This document shows, in pieces, positions 42,280-51,098 of a stretch of DNA of 64,000 nt. Source of the DNA: CAYMZZ01 sp046297935 (lineage in GTDB: Bacteria > Bacteroidota > Bacteroidia > Chitinophagales > Chitinophagaceae). Both the position numbers and the translations under genes were made by a program. Position 1 is the first letter of the stretch. Each line of letters begins with the position of its first letter. The stretch is from positions 310,001 through 374,000 of the forward strand of contig JBKBHA010000003.1 of the NCBI GenBank assembly GCA_046297935.1, written 5' to 3'. The notes below the pieces were generated by a model that saw only the letters and a program-made list of their open reading frames with translations, did no database searches and was not told the DNA's origin.

Positions 42280-44688
42280 TCAGCAATGCCAATGATTGGA
42301 CTCAGCAGCCGGGACCGACTTTTTTATTTCTGCAAGGCGAATGTTTTCCATCCCTTTCATAAGCGCGTCGGGATTAAAGGAAATACTGTCGATGCCTGCG
42401 TCCACCAGGAACTGCGCATATTCAGGATAGTCGCTGGGAGCCTGTCCACACAGCCCAATGCCAGCGCCGGCTTTTTTGGCTTTTGCAATTACGCTGGAAA
42501 CCATTTCAAGCGCAGCTTCATTCTTTTCGTCAAAAAGCGGGCTAACCAGGTCGGAATCGCGGTCAACACCAAGCGTCAGCTGAGTAAGGTCATTGCTTCC
42601 AATTGAAAAACCATCGAACAGTTGGGCAAAAGATTCGGCCAGTATGATATTGCTCGGTATTTCGGCCATCACATAAATCTGCAATCCGTTTTTACCCCTT
42701 CGCAAACCCGCTTCGGCCATCACCTGCAGCACCTTCTTTCCCTCCTCGATGCTGCGGCAAAATGGAATCATCAGCTTCACGTTCGTCAGCCCCATTTCGT
42801 CACGCACCATTCGCATAGCGTCGCATTCCAGTTTGAAGCCTTCCTGGTATAGTTCGTGGTAATACCGTGAAGCGCCTCTGAACCCAATCATCGGATTTTC
42901 CTCTTTTGGTTCAAACCACTCGCCGCCCAACAGATTACGATATTCATTGCTTTTGAAATCGCTCATTCGCACAATCACTTCACGTGGATAGAAGGCAGCC
43001 GCCATACAGGCTACTGCCTGCGCCAGCCTGGTTACAAAAAAATCGGTCCTTCGGCTAAAATGCCTGGTGATATGTGCAATTCGGTCGCGCATTTCGGAGG
43101 CTGGCAGGCTTTCAAACTTTACCAAAGCCATCGGATGCACCTGAATACTGTGCATAATCACAAATTCTATTCGCATTAGCCCTACGCCGTCGGCAGGGTA
43201 TCGGGAAAGCGAAAATGCCTGTTCGGGATCGGCTGTAATGAGCATCACTTTGGTATGCATAGGTTTTTGAACTGTCGAAAGATCTATGGAATGCTCAGTT
43301 ACTTCAGCCTTTCCGAGATACACATAGCCGGTTTTTCCCTCGCAACAGGAAAGGGTGATCGTTTCTCCGTCTGCTATCTGCCTGGTGGCATTGCCGCAGC
43401 CAACAATAGCCGGAACACCCAGTTCACGGGCCACAATGGAAGCATGACTGGTACGGCCTCCTTTGTTCGTTACAATTCCACCAGATTTTTTCAGTACCGG
43501 ATCCCAATCGGGACTGGTGATGTCGGTAACCAGAATTTCACCATCCTTCAGCAATGCAGCCTGTGAAGGGTCAGTAAGCAGTCTGGCTTTGCCGGAAGAA
43601 ACGGCCGATCCAATTGCTTCACCCTTGCACAACAATGCGCCTTTTTTCAGCAATTGAAATTCTTTTACCAGCATTCGGTTAGCGGATCCATGTACAGTTT
43701 CCGGTCTTGCCTGAATAATATAGAGCTGTTCCGTCACACCATCGCGGGCCCATTCCAGGTCCATGGCCTGTTTATAGTGTTGTTCAATAGCCAGTGCCCA
43801 TTTCCCCAACTGAACCAGTTCAGCATCAGATAGCACAAAGCGATCGCGCTTTTCCTGACTGGTATCCGTATTTTTTAGTGGCGAATCGGGCTCTTCGCCG
43901 TACACCAGCGTGCGGGCTTTATCGCCCAGCTTTTTTTGAATGACCGGTTGAAAGCCTGCTCGCAGCGCCGGCTTAAACAGCAGGTATTCATCGGGCGTAA
44001 CTGCGCCCTGAACAATATTTTCACCCAGACCCCATACACTGCTGATCTGTATAACGTCTTTGAAGCCTGATTCCGGCTCCAGCGTAAAGATGATACCCGA
44101 TCCGGAAAGGTCGGAGCGTACCATTTGCTGAACACCAGCCGAAAGAGCTACCTGATCATGTTCAAACCCATGATCTTCTCTGTATTTGATGGCTCGGTCT
44201 GTATAAAGTGAAGCAAAGCATCGATGCACGGCATTTAGTACGGCCGGCAACCCACGAACGTTCAGGTAAGATTCGTGTTGACCGGCGAAGCTGGCCTCCG
44301 GCAGGTCTTCGGCAGTGGCGCTGCTGCGCACAGCAACAGCCATCTCTGTTCCGATTGTCAGTTGCTGCCAGGATTTTTCAATTTCGTTACACAATTCAAC
44401 CGGCAGTGGTGCTTTTAAAATAATATCGCGTGCTTTTTCTCCAATAGAGGAAAGGTTACTGTAAGATGGGCGATCCAACTGATTCATCAGTTGCCGTAGC
44501 GGCTGCTCCAGCGAATTCTGCTTCAGAAAATTTCTAAAAGCCAGGGCCGTGGTAGCAAAACCGTCGGGAACAGGAATTGCTGCTGCCGACAATTTATTCA
44601 ACATTTCACCAAGCGAAGCATTTTTACCACCTACTCTGGGCAGGTCCTGAATGGTCAGGACCCGAAAGGGAAGCGTTAGTTCGTTCAT
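42280..44688 (-). CDS. ppsA: Phosphoenolpyruvate synthase
   Basis: The 802-residue protein is a PEP synthase of normal length: an ATP-grasp domain (GGKNASLGEML near 20, AVRSSATAEDLPEASFAG near 120-137), the swivelling phospho-His domain with H415 in GGRTSHASIVARE, and the C-terminal PEP/pyruvate TIM barrel ending LCGQAPSDYPEYAQFL. It makes PEP from pyruvate with ATP to AMP and phosphate. Pyruvate phosphate dikinase is an alternative but the length and motifs favour PpsA. ATG 44688 was chosen over the TTG at 44712. It lies 36 bp after a universal stress gene. Confidence 0.9.
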   Translation of the reverse strand: MNELTLPFRVLTIQDLPRVGGKNASLGEMLNKLSAAAIPVPDGFATTALAFRNFLKQNSLEQPLRQLMNQLDRPSYSNLSSIGEKARDIILKAPLPVELCNEIEKSWQQLTIGTEMAVAVRSSATAEDLPEASFAGQHESYLNVRGLPAVLNAVHRCFASLYTDRAIKYREDHGFEHDQVALSAGVQQMVRSDLSGSGIIFTLEPESGFKDVIQISSVWGLGENIVQGAVTPDEYLLFKPALRAGFQPVIQKKLGDKARTLVYGEEPDSPLKNTDTSQEKRDRFVLSDAELVQLGKWALAIEQHYKQAMDLEWARDGVTEQLYIIQARPETVHGSANRMLVKEFQLLKKGALLCKGEAIGSAVSSGKARLLTDPSQAALLKDGEILVTDITSPDWDPVLKKSGGIVTNKGGRTSHASIVARELGVPAIVGCGNATRQIADGETITLSCCEGKTGYVYLGKAEVTEHSIDLSTVQKPMHTKVMLITADPEQAFSLSRYPADGVGLMRIEFVIMHSIQVHPMALVKFESLPASEMRDRIAHITRHFSRRTDFFVTRLAQAVACMAAAFYPREVIVRMSDFKSNEYRNLLGGEWFEPKEENPMIGFRGASRYYHELYQEGFKLECDAMRMVRDEMGLTNVKLMIPFCRSIEEGKKVLQVMAEAGLRRGKNGLQIYVMAEIPSNIILAESFAQLFDGFSIGSNDLTQLTLGVDRDSDLVSPLFDEKNEAALEMVSSVIAKAKKAGAGIGLCGQAPSDYPEYAQFLVDAGIDSISFNPDALMKGMENIRLAEIKKSVPAAESNHWHC

Positions 44689-44724
44689 GGTGACTTGTTT
44701 GAGTGCTGGCAACCCCTACTTCCA

Positions 44725-45552
44725 TTATTCATGAAAACTCATGATTGGTATATGCGCATGCATAACCAATTTGGGAGAGTGTCGGCGATGGAAGAGTGAT
44801 GCCGGAAAATGATGTTGTTTTGGTACTATAATTAGAAGATCAAGTTGGTGGGTATCAGCCCAGGCCTGAATACCTTCTTCTACTTCCTCGTTGTAAATGA
44901 AATGGAATTTGGGATTAAGATCTGCAAGTATGTCTTTCAACCATTCGGTTTCCTCCATGGATTCTTCGGAAACGGCTTCTCCAGGCTCCACGCTCACATG
45001 AAGGATATGCAGTTCGGCTTTGAACTGTTTAACCAGTTCTTTGATTTCGGGCGCAGGAATCGTTTCCACCACGCGGCGCAAATCGCAAGCCAGACCAATA
45101 CGTCGGATATTTTTGAAGCTGATGTTGGCAGGCACTACAAGCAATGGCCAGTCCAGCTTTCTGACAGCAGCAACCGTTTTTCCGCCTGCGAGCCAGCGCT
45201 CTATCGGCTTCATGGTTTCCTCACCCATTACCACAGCGTAAGGGTGGTGGCGTTTGCAGGCATCCTCCAATTCCAGTACCAGATCGCCCTGCGACACTTC
45301 GGTACTTATTACCAGTTCGTCGCGCTCACGAAGGCTAATAATTTGTTTTAACTCTTTCAACTGCTGCTGGGCATCCGCCATCAGTCGATCTATGGCTGTA
45401 GCAGGTGCCGGCACTTCGCTAAAAGCCATCGGCATGGGGCAAACATGGAATAAAATCAACTCGGCCCCCAGGGCGCGTGCCAAGTCAGCCGCATAGTTAA
45501 CTGCGTTTAACGATGATTGACTGAAATCGGTGGGTGCGAGTATCTTTTTCAT
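44725..45552 (-). CDS. Universal stress protein, two Usp domains
   Basis: The 275-residue protein has two Usp domains in tandem (about 1-145 and 150-275). The first begins MKKILAPTDFSQSSLNAVNYAADLARALGAEL and ends PLLVVP; the second ends LIPIMSF-like (HAHIPIMSFHE). The ATP-binding G-x2-G-x9-G-S/T pattern is not intact in either domain, so this may be a non-nucleotide-binding member. It lies 21 bp after the baeRF gene. Confidence 0.9.
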   Translation of the reverse strand: MKKILAPTDFSQSSLNAVNYAADLARALGAELILFHVCPMPMAFSEVPAPATAIDRLMADAQQQLKELKQIISLRERDELVISTEVSQGDLVLELEDACKRHHPYAVVMGEETMKPIERWLAGGKTVAAVRKLDWPLLVVPANISFKNIRRIGLACDLRRVVETIPAPEIKELVKQFKAELHILHVSVEPGEAVSEESMEETEWLKDILADLNPKFHFIYNEEVEEGIQAWADTHQLDLLIIVPKQHHFPASLFHRRHSPKLVMHAHIPIMSFHE

Positions 45553-45573
45553 AACAACTGTTTTCTTGTTAAC

Positions 45574-46671
45574 TCACCAATACTGTACCAGAGCTATGCG
45601 GTTATATTGCGACAACATGCCACTGTCTACGAATTCAACATCCCCTCCAAACTCGAGCACTTTCTCAATCACATCATCTACTGCGTCTTTTATATACGAA
45701 TACTTGTTATATCGATTCGGGAGTGGCTCAATGTCTGCTTCGGTAGCAGTTTTTTGTGCCGGGTACATAAAGTCCTTTTCCACCACCAGCAGCCGGCCGC
45801 GGTGTTGATTGGCCTCTTGCCATACCGCATCCATTCCCACTGCAAGCTTGTTACGATCTGCCGCATCTTCGAGGGTTTTCAAAATCGACTGCTGAATCAC
45901 CAGTTTCCAGTCGGCGATACTGGGCTGCAGCTTTTCACGGATATCCGGAATCTCGGCTTCATCGAAATTTCCGTATATATAATCGATTACAGAATGAGCA
46001 TGCCGGGTGAGCTTTCGAAAATGACCCAGCATTTTTTCGGTACCCATTACAAACAATGGCAATCGGTAAGAGTGCAGCACCAAGTCGAGCGAGTTATCAA
46101 TATGGCGTAGAAATTTATCCATCAGTACCTGTTTTCGCTCATTGGGATCGCTGAAATTGGCTACCCTTTCCGGCACATCGTTTACAAAGGCTGATATATT
46201 TTCAGGACTGTCGGATACGATCCTTACAAAGCTGGTATTATCTCCCAGGAACATGCGAATTTCGCGCTGGCTGAGCAGTAACACCAGATATTTATGCAAT
46301 TGCTTTTTGCTGTATACCAGATCGCGGATTTCGAATGATTCATCCACGATAATTCTTTCTTCAACCGGCACATCCAGGTATAGAACTTTTTCAAAAACCG
46401 GCGACACAAAAATGGCAATGCTTTTTTTATGCGTGTTGAAGTTCAGACCGCGAATCAACTGGCGCAATTTGCCCTGTACCAGGTTGGCCAGTTCCGGTGT
46501 GTACTGATCCCGAAGCTCTTTTTCGACACGATCGGCGGCCAGCTCAAGAGAATATGAAATTTCCGTCTTCAATCCCATTTTAGGGTCAAAGGGCAGAATA
46601 ACGGAAACCGCAGGCCGGTAATGTACTGCCTCCATCACTTCGCGCAATTCGGGGGTAACAATCGGGTTCAT
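45574..46671 (-). CDS. baeRF-type ribosome hibernation factor family
   Basis: The protein (365 residues) is recognised from its overall pattern as a bacterial relative of the archaeo-eukaryotic release factor eRF1 (baeRF3, AOC03_06830 family). Visible landmarks are PAVSVILPFDPKMG near 19-32, VFVSP-like IAIFVSPVFEKVLYLDVPVEERIIVDESFEIRDLV near 85-120, and LFVMGTEKMLGHFRKLT near 205-220. Such proteins are proposed to act at stalled or resting ribosomes. It heads the operon baeRF-usp-ppsA, with an FNR/ANR-like box 51 bp upstream. No catalytic GGQ motif is present. Confidence 0.75.
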   Translation of the reverse strand: MNPIVTPELREVMEAVHYRPAVSVILPFDPKMGLKTEISYSLELAADRVEKELRDQYTPELANLVQGKLRQLIRGLNFNTHKKSIAIFVSPVFEKVLYLDVPVEERIIVDESFEIRDLVYSKKQLHKYLVLLLSQREIRMFLGDNTSFVRIVSDSPENISAFVNDVPERVANFSDPNERKQVLMDKFLRHIDNSLDLVLHSYRLPLFVMGTEKMLGHFRKLTRHAHSVIDYIYGNFDEAEIPDIREKLQPSIADWKLVIQQSILKTLEDAADRNKLAVGMDAVWQEANQHRGRLLVVEKDFMYPAQKTATEADIEPLPNRYNKYSYIKDAVDDVIEKVLEFGGDVEFVDSGMLSQYNRIALVQYW

Positions 46672-46691
46672 AGCTCGAGGGGTTTAGAAAC

Positions 46692-46699
46692 CGAAGCTA
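46692..46699 (-). promoter_or_regulatory. -7 box TAGCTTCG of the baeRF operon
   Basis: The minus strand reads TAGCTTCG, one base off TANNTTTG, 20 bp before the baeRF start and 23 bp after the FNR/ANR-like box. Confidence 0.4.
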
Positions 46700-46722
46700 A
46701 CCCTCCTGGTGGGCCTGAATCG

Positions 46723-46736
46723 ATGATGCCGGTCAA
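46723..46736. promoter_or_regulatory. FNR/ANR-like box ATGAT-GCCG-GTCAA
   Basis: Nine of ten defined bases match the ANR/DNR form TTGAT-N4-GTCAA. Its centre is about 44 bp before the predicted transcription start, close to the class II activator position. Confidence 0.55.
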
Positions 46737-46849
46737 TGGCACTCGTGATTATACTCAACAACGAACAGGTCCTGAAATCCGCTGAGAAAGCTGAACTAAG
46801 TGCGAGATGAGCCGGCGGAACGAATGGGCCTGGATCCGGGGCAAACAGA

Positions 46850-47401
46850 TTAAGGGTTGCGTTTGGTCTGCTGCAAGACCTCTTCCATCAACTCGAGCTG
46901 AGTTTTTTGTATTTCGAAAAGCGTTTTCATCTGCTCCGTCATAAGCAGATCGATCTTATCGTGCAGATTTCTGACTTCAATCTCCGATTTAAGGTTGATC
47001 ATATAATCGTTGATGGCACGCTGACGATCCTTTTCTTCCTTGCGGTTCTGGCTCATCATAATGATGGGCGCCTGTAGTGCGGCAATGGTCGACAGCAACA
47101 GATTCAGGAGGATGAACGGATAGGGGTCAAATGGTTTGCTCAGCAAGAACATATTTCCGAATATCCATAACAACATAATTGCGGCGAAAAGGAGAATGAA
47201 ACGCCAGCTTCCACCGAATGCAGCTACTTTATCAGCCACCCTTCCTGCGAGCGGCGTGGTCCCGTCGCTGCGTTCTTCGAACTCCGCCAGCTTATCCGAC
47301 AGCAGTTTTTCTTCGTTGATGGCCTGTACAACAATTGTTTTCAGCTTTTCGAGATGGGCCGATTCGCTCGACAATAACTGCTCGAGTGAGGGGTTATTCA
47401 T
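46850..47401 (-). CDS. DUF1003 membrane protein
   Basis: The 183-residue protein has two hydrophobic helices (about 72-92 and 98-118) and the DUF1003 hallmark after them (MMSQNRKEEKDRQRAINDYMINLKSEIEVRNLHDKID). A charged coiled coil ends it. It lies 57 bp after a universal stress gene and is probably cotranscribed with it. DUF1003 proteins are linked to stress and possibly to cation or c-di-AMP signalling; the exact role is unknown. Confidence 0.85.
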   Translation of the reverse strand: MNNPSLEQLLSSESAHLEKLKTIVVQAINEEKLLSDKLAEFEERSDGTTPLAGRVADKVAAFGGSWRFILLFAAIMLLWIFGNMFLLSKPFDPYPFILLNLLLSTIAALQAPIIMMSQNRKEEKDRQRAINDYMINLKSEIEVRNLHDKIDLLMTEQMKTLFEIQKTQLELMEEVLQQTKRNP

Positions 47402-47458
47402 GTCCGTTAATTTTGATGAAAATTACTGTATCTGGTGATATCCCCTCTATGACAAAGG

Positions 47459-48298
47459 CTATTTTGAATGGGCGACAAACAACGGCAGTTTTAAATTCTT
47501 CATCAGCGTGTCGGCCATACTTTCCCGAAAAAGGCGGCTGACGGCCCCTCGCCGATAAGCCCCCAGCACCAATAGGGGGTTCCCCTTCGCGGATTCAAGG
47601 TGGCGGAGAATTTCTTCTTCAGGCAATCCTTTCAAGACGGTAAAGCTGGCATCAGGATAATGTCGCTTCATGAATTCTTTCATCAGTTTATTATCTGTCA
47701 GGTGCAGACTACGGTTTACCGGATTTACTGACACCACTTCTACCGGCAGGCTTTTAAGTTGTGGTAGCAGATAACTGAACATTTTTATGGCAAATACTGC
47801 CGATGGTTCACCGTCGTACAGCAACACAATCCGATCCGGCGTTTTGAATTTTCCGGGCACCAGCAAAACCGGACTTTGCGTATCGATCAACAGCTCACGT
47901 ACGAAGCGGGTAGGTAATTTTTCTGTATAATGGGTAAGTGTTTCGCGACTGTCGATGATAAGGAGGTCGGTATAGATACTTTCATGCTTTAGTTCATGAA
48001 TTGCCACATTGCGATCGTGGTGTAGTGTAAAGTCAACTGACGCCCTGGCGCAACTTTCCCTGAACTGAACAGCCGCTTTCGCCCTTCGCTCTTTATCAAC
48101 ATTTTGCAATTCCTGCAGGCGCCTTTCGGATACACCTTCTTTTCCGATTGCCTCATAAATCTTAAAGCCGGTGTAAGTTCGATCATCGAGAAATACCCCA
48201 ACCAGATGCGCTCGGGTTAAACGGCTCAGGTAGAGCGCGTAGTCGCAGGTAGCTTGCGAATATTTAAGCCCGTCAAATGCAGCCAGAATTTTTTTCAT
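47459..48298 (-). CDS. Universal stress protein, two Usp domains
   Basis: The 279-residue protein has tandem Usp domains (MKKILAAFDGLKYSQATCDYALYLSRL at the start; the second starts near 155, RIVLLYDGEPSAVFAIKMF). The C-terminal one keeps a recognisable nucleotide loop (VLGAYRRGAVSRLFRESMADTL), better preserved than in the other Usp gene here. It heads the Usp-DUF1003 unit, with an exact -7 box and an FNR/ANR-like box upstream. Confidence 0.9.
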   Translation of the reverse strand: MKKILAAFDGLKYSQATCDYALYLSRLTRAHLVGVFLDDRTYTGFKIYEAIGKEGVSERRLQELQNVDKERRAKAAVQFRESCARASVDFTLHHDRNVAIHELKHESIYTDLLIIDSRETLTHYTEKLPTRFVRELLIDTQSPVLLVPGKFKTPDRIVLLYDGEPSAVFAIKMFSYLLPQLKSLPVEVVSVNPVNRSLHLTDNKLMKEFMKRHYPDASFTVLKGLPEEEILRHLESAKGNPLLVLGAYRRGAVSRLFRESMADTLMKNLKLPLFVAHSK

Positions 48299-48311
48299 AA
48301 CCCATTTTTTC

Positions 48312-48319
48312 CAAATCTA
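48312..48319 (-). promoter_or_regulatory. -7 box TAGATTTG of the Usp operon
   Basis: The minus strand reads TAGATTTG, an exact TANNTTTG match 13 bp before the Usp start, predicting a very short leader. It is 44 bp from the FNR/ANR-like box, as at 34892. Confidence 0.5.
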
Positions 48320-48363
48320 TCTCAGTGTTGCTGCGTCGACCATGATTGTGCTTAGTTAAGCTG

Positions 48364-48377
48364 TTGATACTCGTCAG
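48364..48377. promoter_or_regulatory. FNR/ANR-like box TTGAT-ACTC-GTCAG
   Basis: Nine of ten defined bases match TTGAT-N4-GTCAA. It lies between the divergent Usp and SMUG2-like genes. Its spacing to the Usp -7 box equals that in the PNPOx promoter, which assigns it to Usp rather than to the glycosylase. Confidence 0.55.
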
Positions 48378-48397
48378 TGAGGTATTAACTTTATAGA

Positions 48398-49096
48398 ATG
48401 GCAAAACGCGACATTTCTGCCAATAAAGCCAGCTTTTGGGATGAAAGGGTGATGCAGTTCTTTCTAAGCCTGCGCCCTCCGCAAACCCTGCCCCGGGGCT
48501 TTGCCTGGTTGCACCCTCAAATACAGAATGAAACAAGGAACGTGATGCAGCAATTTTTTTCAAAGTATTATCACGATAATGAACAGCGTGTTCTATTGCT
48601 GGGTATCAATCCTGGTCGCTTCGGCGCGGGCATTACAGGAATCAACTTCACTGCGCCGCGTCAGCTCAACGAGTATTGTCATATTGCGCATAGCCTGGGA
48701 AATGGGTCTGAACTTTCTGCCGAATTCATTTACGACATGATCAACGCTGGTGGCGGACCTGAATGGTTTTTCAAACGCTGTTATATCGGATCTGTATGTC
48801 CACTTGGCCTTACTAAAGATGGAAAAAATATCAATTACTACGACGATAGCAGCTTGCTGGCGGCGATATTTCCTTTTGTAGAGAATTGCGTAATTGAACA
48901 AAGTGGTTGGCCTGTACCAAAAGACAAGCTGATCTGTATTGGCGGGGAAAAGAACTATCGATTTCTTATGCAGCTCAATCAAAAATGGAATTGGTTTGAA
49001 AAGATTGTACCGTTGCCACATCCCCGTTTCATTATGCAGTATCGCCGGAAACAAAAAGCAAGTTATATTGAACAGTATTTGCAGGCACTCGGTTAA
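48398..49096 (+). CDS. SMUG2-type uracil-DNA glycosylase family protein
   Basis: The 232-residue protein has the uracil-DNA glycosylase superfamily motifs of the SMUG2 group: LLLGINPGRFGAGITG (about 66-81) as the catalytic water-binding loop, GSVCPLGLTKDGKNINYYD in the middle, and VPLPHPRFIMQYRRK near 206-220 as the DNA-intercalating loop. It should remove uracil or oxidised pyrimidines from DNA. A TAACTTTA box (one base off the -7 consensus) ends four bases before the ATG. Confidence 0.85.
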   Translation: MAKRDISANKASFWDERVMQFFLSLRPPQTLPRGFAWLHPQIQNETRNVMQQFFSKYYHDNEQRVLLLGINPGRFGAGITGINFTAPRQLNEYCHIAHSLGNGSELSAEFIYDMINAGGGPEWFFKRCYIGSVCPLGLTKDGKNINYYDDSSLLAAIFPFVENCVIEQSGWPVPKDKLICIGGEKNYRFLMQLNQKWNWFEKIVPLPHPRFIMQYRRKQKASYIEQYLQALG

Positions 49097-49109
49097 TCGG
49101 ATATCAATA

Positions 49110-49685
49110 ATGGAAAAAATTTATAAAAAAAGTCCCGCTGTACATAGCCGCCGCCGTTCGGAGTGGCGACGCTGGTTAAAAACGAATCATGCAAAAGAAA
49201 GTTCTTGCTGGCTTATACTCTATCGCAAAAGCAATGGCAGCACTCTGTTGTATGCCGATGCTGTGGAAGAAGCGCTTTGTTTTGGCTGGATCGATAGCGT
49301 GGCCAACAAACGCGATGAGGAAAGTTATTATTTGTATTTTTCGAAACGAAAACCTAAGAGTGTCTGGAGTAAACTGAATCGGGAGCGAATTGAAAAGTTG
49401 ACGGCGGCCGGATTGATGATGCCTGCAGGTATTGCTATGGTAGAACTCGCCAAATCGACCGGCACCTGGCTGGCCCTGGCTGCCATAGAAAATATGGAAG
49501 AACCGGAGGATTTAAAAAAGGCATTAAACAAATACAAGTTGGCCCGAAAAAACTTTGATGCCTGGTCTCCTTCTGTACGTAAAATGCTGTTGCAGTCGTT
49601 AATGCAGGTTAAGGGTAAGGAAACAAGGGTTAAACGTATCGCCGGTATTGTGGAGGCCGCTCGGGAAAATAGAAAACCGGTATAA
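49110..49685 (+). CDS. YdeI/OmpD-associated family protein
   Basis: The 191-residue protein has the OmdA-type N-terminal block: WRRWLKTNHAKESSCWLILYRKSN, then DAVEEALCFGWIDS and SKRKPKSVWSKLNRERIEKL. The C-terminal Lys/Arg-rich helical part is the second family domain. YdeI relatives are linked to resistance to cationic peptides, but this is not established for Bacteroidota. It follows the glycosylase gene by 13 bp. The start is set at ATG 49110; the frame is open further upstream, inside the glycosylase gene. Confidence 0.85.
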   Translation: MEKIYKKSPAVHSRRRSEWRRWLKTNHAKESSCWLILYRKSNGSTLLYADAVEEALCFGWIDSVANKRDEESYYLYFSKRKPKSVWSKLNRERIEKLTAAGLMMPAGIAMVELAKSTGTWLALAAIENMEEPEDLKKALNKYKLARKNFDAWSPSVRKMLLQSLMQVKGKETRVKRIAGIVEAARENRKPV

Positions 49686-50928
49686 TCACATTTTCTTATT
49701 TTGCAAGATCGCACAGGTATTCAAATTACTGGTCGTTTTGCTGCTAGCGGCATGGCAGCCGCTGCTTGCGCAGACAATTCAAACGGATGAAGCGCTTGCA
49801 CAACGGTATCCTTTTCTTCGGAGAAGTCAACATTTCCTGCGCCAGTCCGAAAGTCTTGAGTCGTTTTTCCGGTTGCTTCGCGACCGAAAGGCTAATGGAC
49901 AGCGAACGGTGCAGGTAGTACATATCGGAGACTCTCATATTCAGCCTGATTTTTTTGGTGCGATGCTGCGGCAGGGTTTGCAGTTAAATTTTGGAAACGC
50001 TGGCAGGGGATTGACCTTCCCTTATCAATTAGCCCTTTCCAACAGTCCCGATGATATCAGCGTACAGTCGGGTACATCCTGGAAATTTAACCGGCTCGCA
50101 CATCCCGAAATCGATCTTCCTTATGGCATTTCGGGCTATGGTATTGTAGCCGACAGCAACCGGGACCTTCGCCTCCGATTTACTTTTCGAGGGCCTTCGG
50201 CGGCGAGAAGTTCGTTCAGCAATGTTCGTCTTTTCGGAAACTTTATCTGGGGCAATCCTTGGGCTGTATTGACCGACTCTGGCGATACCCTCTGGTTTTC
50301 AGAAGAGCTTAATTATCCGGATCGACTGGCTATTCGTTTGCCGGATGCGCAGACTGATTTGGAAATATGGAGTCCGGCCGGATCGGAGCAGAAAGCACTG
50401 TTCGGAATAGAATTCACCAACGATAGCATTGGCTTGTTGTATCACACTATTGGCGTGAATGGTGCCCGGGTTGATCATTATTTAGAGGCTGGTTTATTCT
50501 GGCAGCAGTTGCCAGCCCTCGCGGCTGATTTGTACATTGTTTCACTCGGCACCAACGATATTCAGGTCCGTCATTTCAATAAGACTGCCTGGGAAGAAGA
50601 TTTGAAATCGCTCGTTCAGAAATTACGGGCATCGTCGCCCGCCGCTTCCATTCTTTTTACTACTGCGCCGGAATCTTACCAGTACCGTAGGATCAATCCA
50701 CATTTGCGTCAGTTGAACGAGAGTTTGCTGGCGTTTTGTGCGAGGGAACAGGTGGCTTGTTATGATTTGCATACTGTGATGAGTGGTGTGGGAACAGCCC
50801 ATCGAAGCCGCGCCCTGAAGTTATTGCAGAAAGATCGCGTACACTATACCGCTGAAGGTTATAGGCTGATGGGCAATTTATTGGTTAATGCGATATTGTC
50901 CGCCTTTGAAGAGACGCCAGGTAAGTAG
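49648..50928 (+). CDS. Secreted SGNH/GDSL-family hydrolase
   Basis: The protein has up to 426 residues. A signal-peptide-like segment (FKLLVVLLLAAWQPLLAQ) precedes an SGNH fold with block I VVHIGDSHIQPD, block III VSLGTNDIQVRH and the catalytic Asp/His pair in DRVHYTAEGY near the C terminus. No ATG exists between the upstream stop and the signal segment; the first candidate is TTG 49648, which overlaps the YdeI-like gene by 38 bp, so the true start is uncertain and may be a later rare start codon. Probably an esterase acting on polysaccharide O-acetyl groups. Confidence 0.8.
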   Translation: MWRPLGKIENRYNHIFLFCKIAQVFKLLVVLLLAAWQPLLAQTIQTDEALAQRYPFLRRSQHFLRQSESLESFFRLLRDRKANGQRTVQVVHIGDSHIQPDFFGAMLRQGLQLNFGNAGRGLTFPYQLALSNSPDDISVQSGTSWKFNRLAHPEIDLPYGISGYGIVADSNRDLRLRFTFRGPSAARSSFSNVRLFGNFIWGNPWAVLTDSGDTLWFSEELNYPDRLAIRLPDAQTDLEIWSPAGSEQKALFGIEFTNDSIGLLYHTIGVNGARVDHYLEAGLFWQQLPALAADLYIVSLGTNDIQVRHFNKTAWEEDLKSLVQKLRASSPAASILFTTAPESYQYRRINPHLRQLNESLLAFCAREQVACYDLHTVMSGVGTAHRSRALKLLQKDRVHYTAEGYRLMGNLLVNAILSAFEETPGK

Positions 50929-51045
50929 GCGAAAAGTGGCAGGAGGCGATCTTATAGGTTATAACCTCACTTATCGCGCTCCTTCTCTGGCTCTTCCCAT
51001 AATTGCCATCTGTTTGTGAAACAACAACTACCCAACAACAAGAAA

Positions 51046-51076
51046 ATGGCCGCTGTGCATACTGCACAACGGCCAT
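51046..51076 (-). terminator. Terminator of the DUF3127 gene
   Basis: A stem of 14 bp with one mismatch (51046-51059 with 51063-51076, loop TAC) is followed on the minus strand by TTTTCTTGTTG. It lies 22 bp past the DUF3127 stop. Confidence 0.7.
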
Positions 51077-51098
51077 CCTCTATAAAGACAGAAAAAAA

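Noticed and set aside
47413..47426. Possible FNR-like site TTGAT-GAAA-ATTAC before the DUF1003 gene
   Set aside because: Only 8 of 10 defined bases, and it overlaps the only -7-like box there; DUF1003 is more simply read from the Usp promoter.
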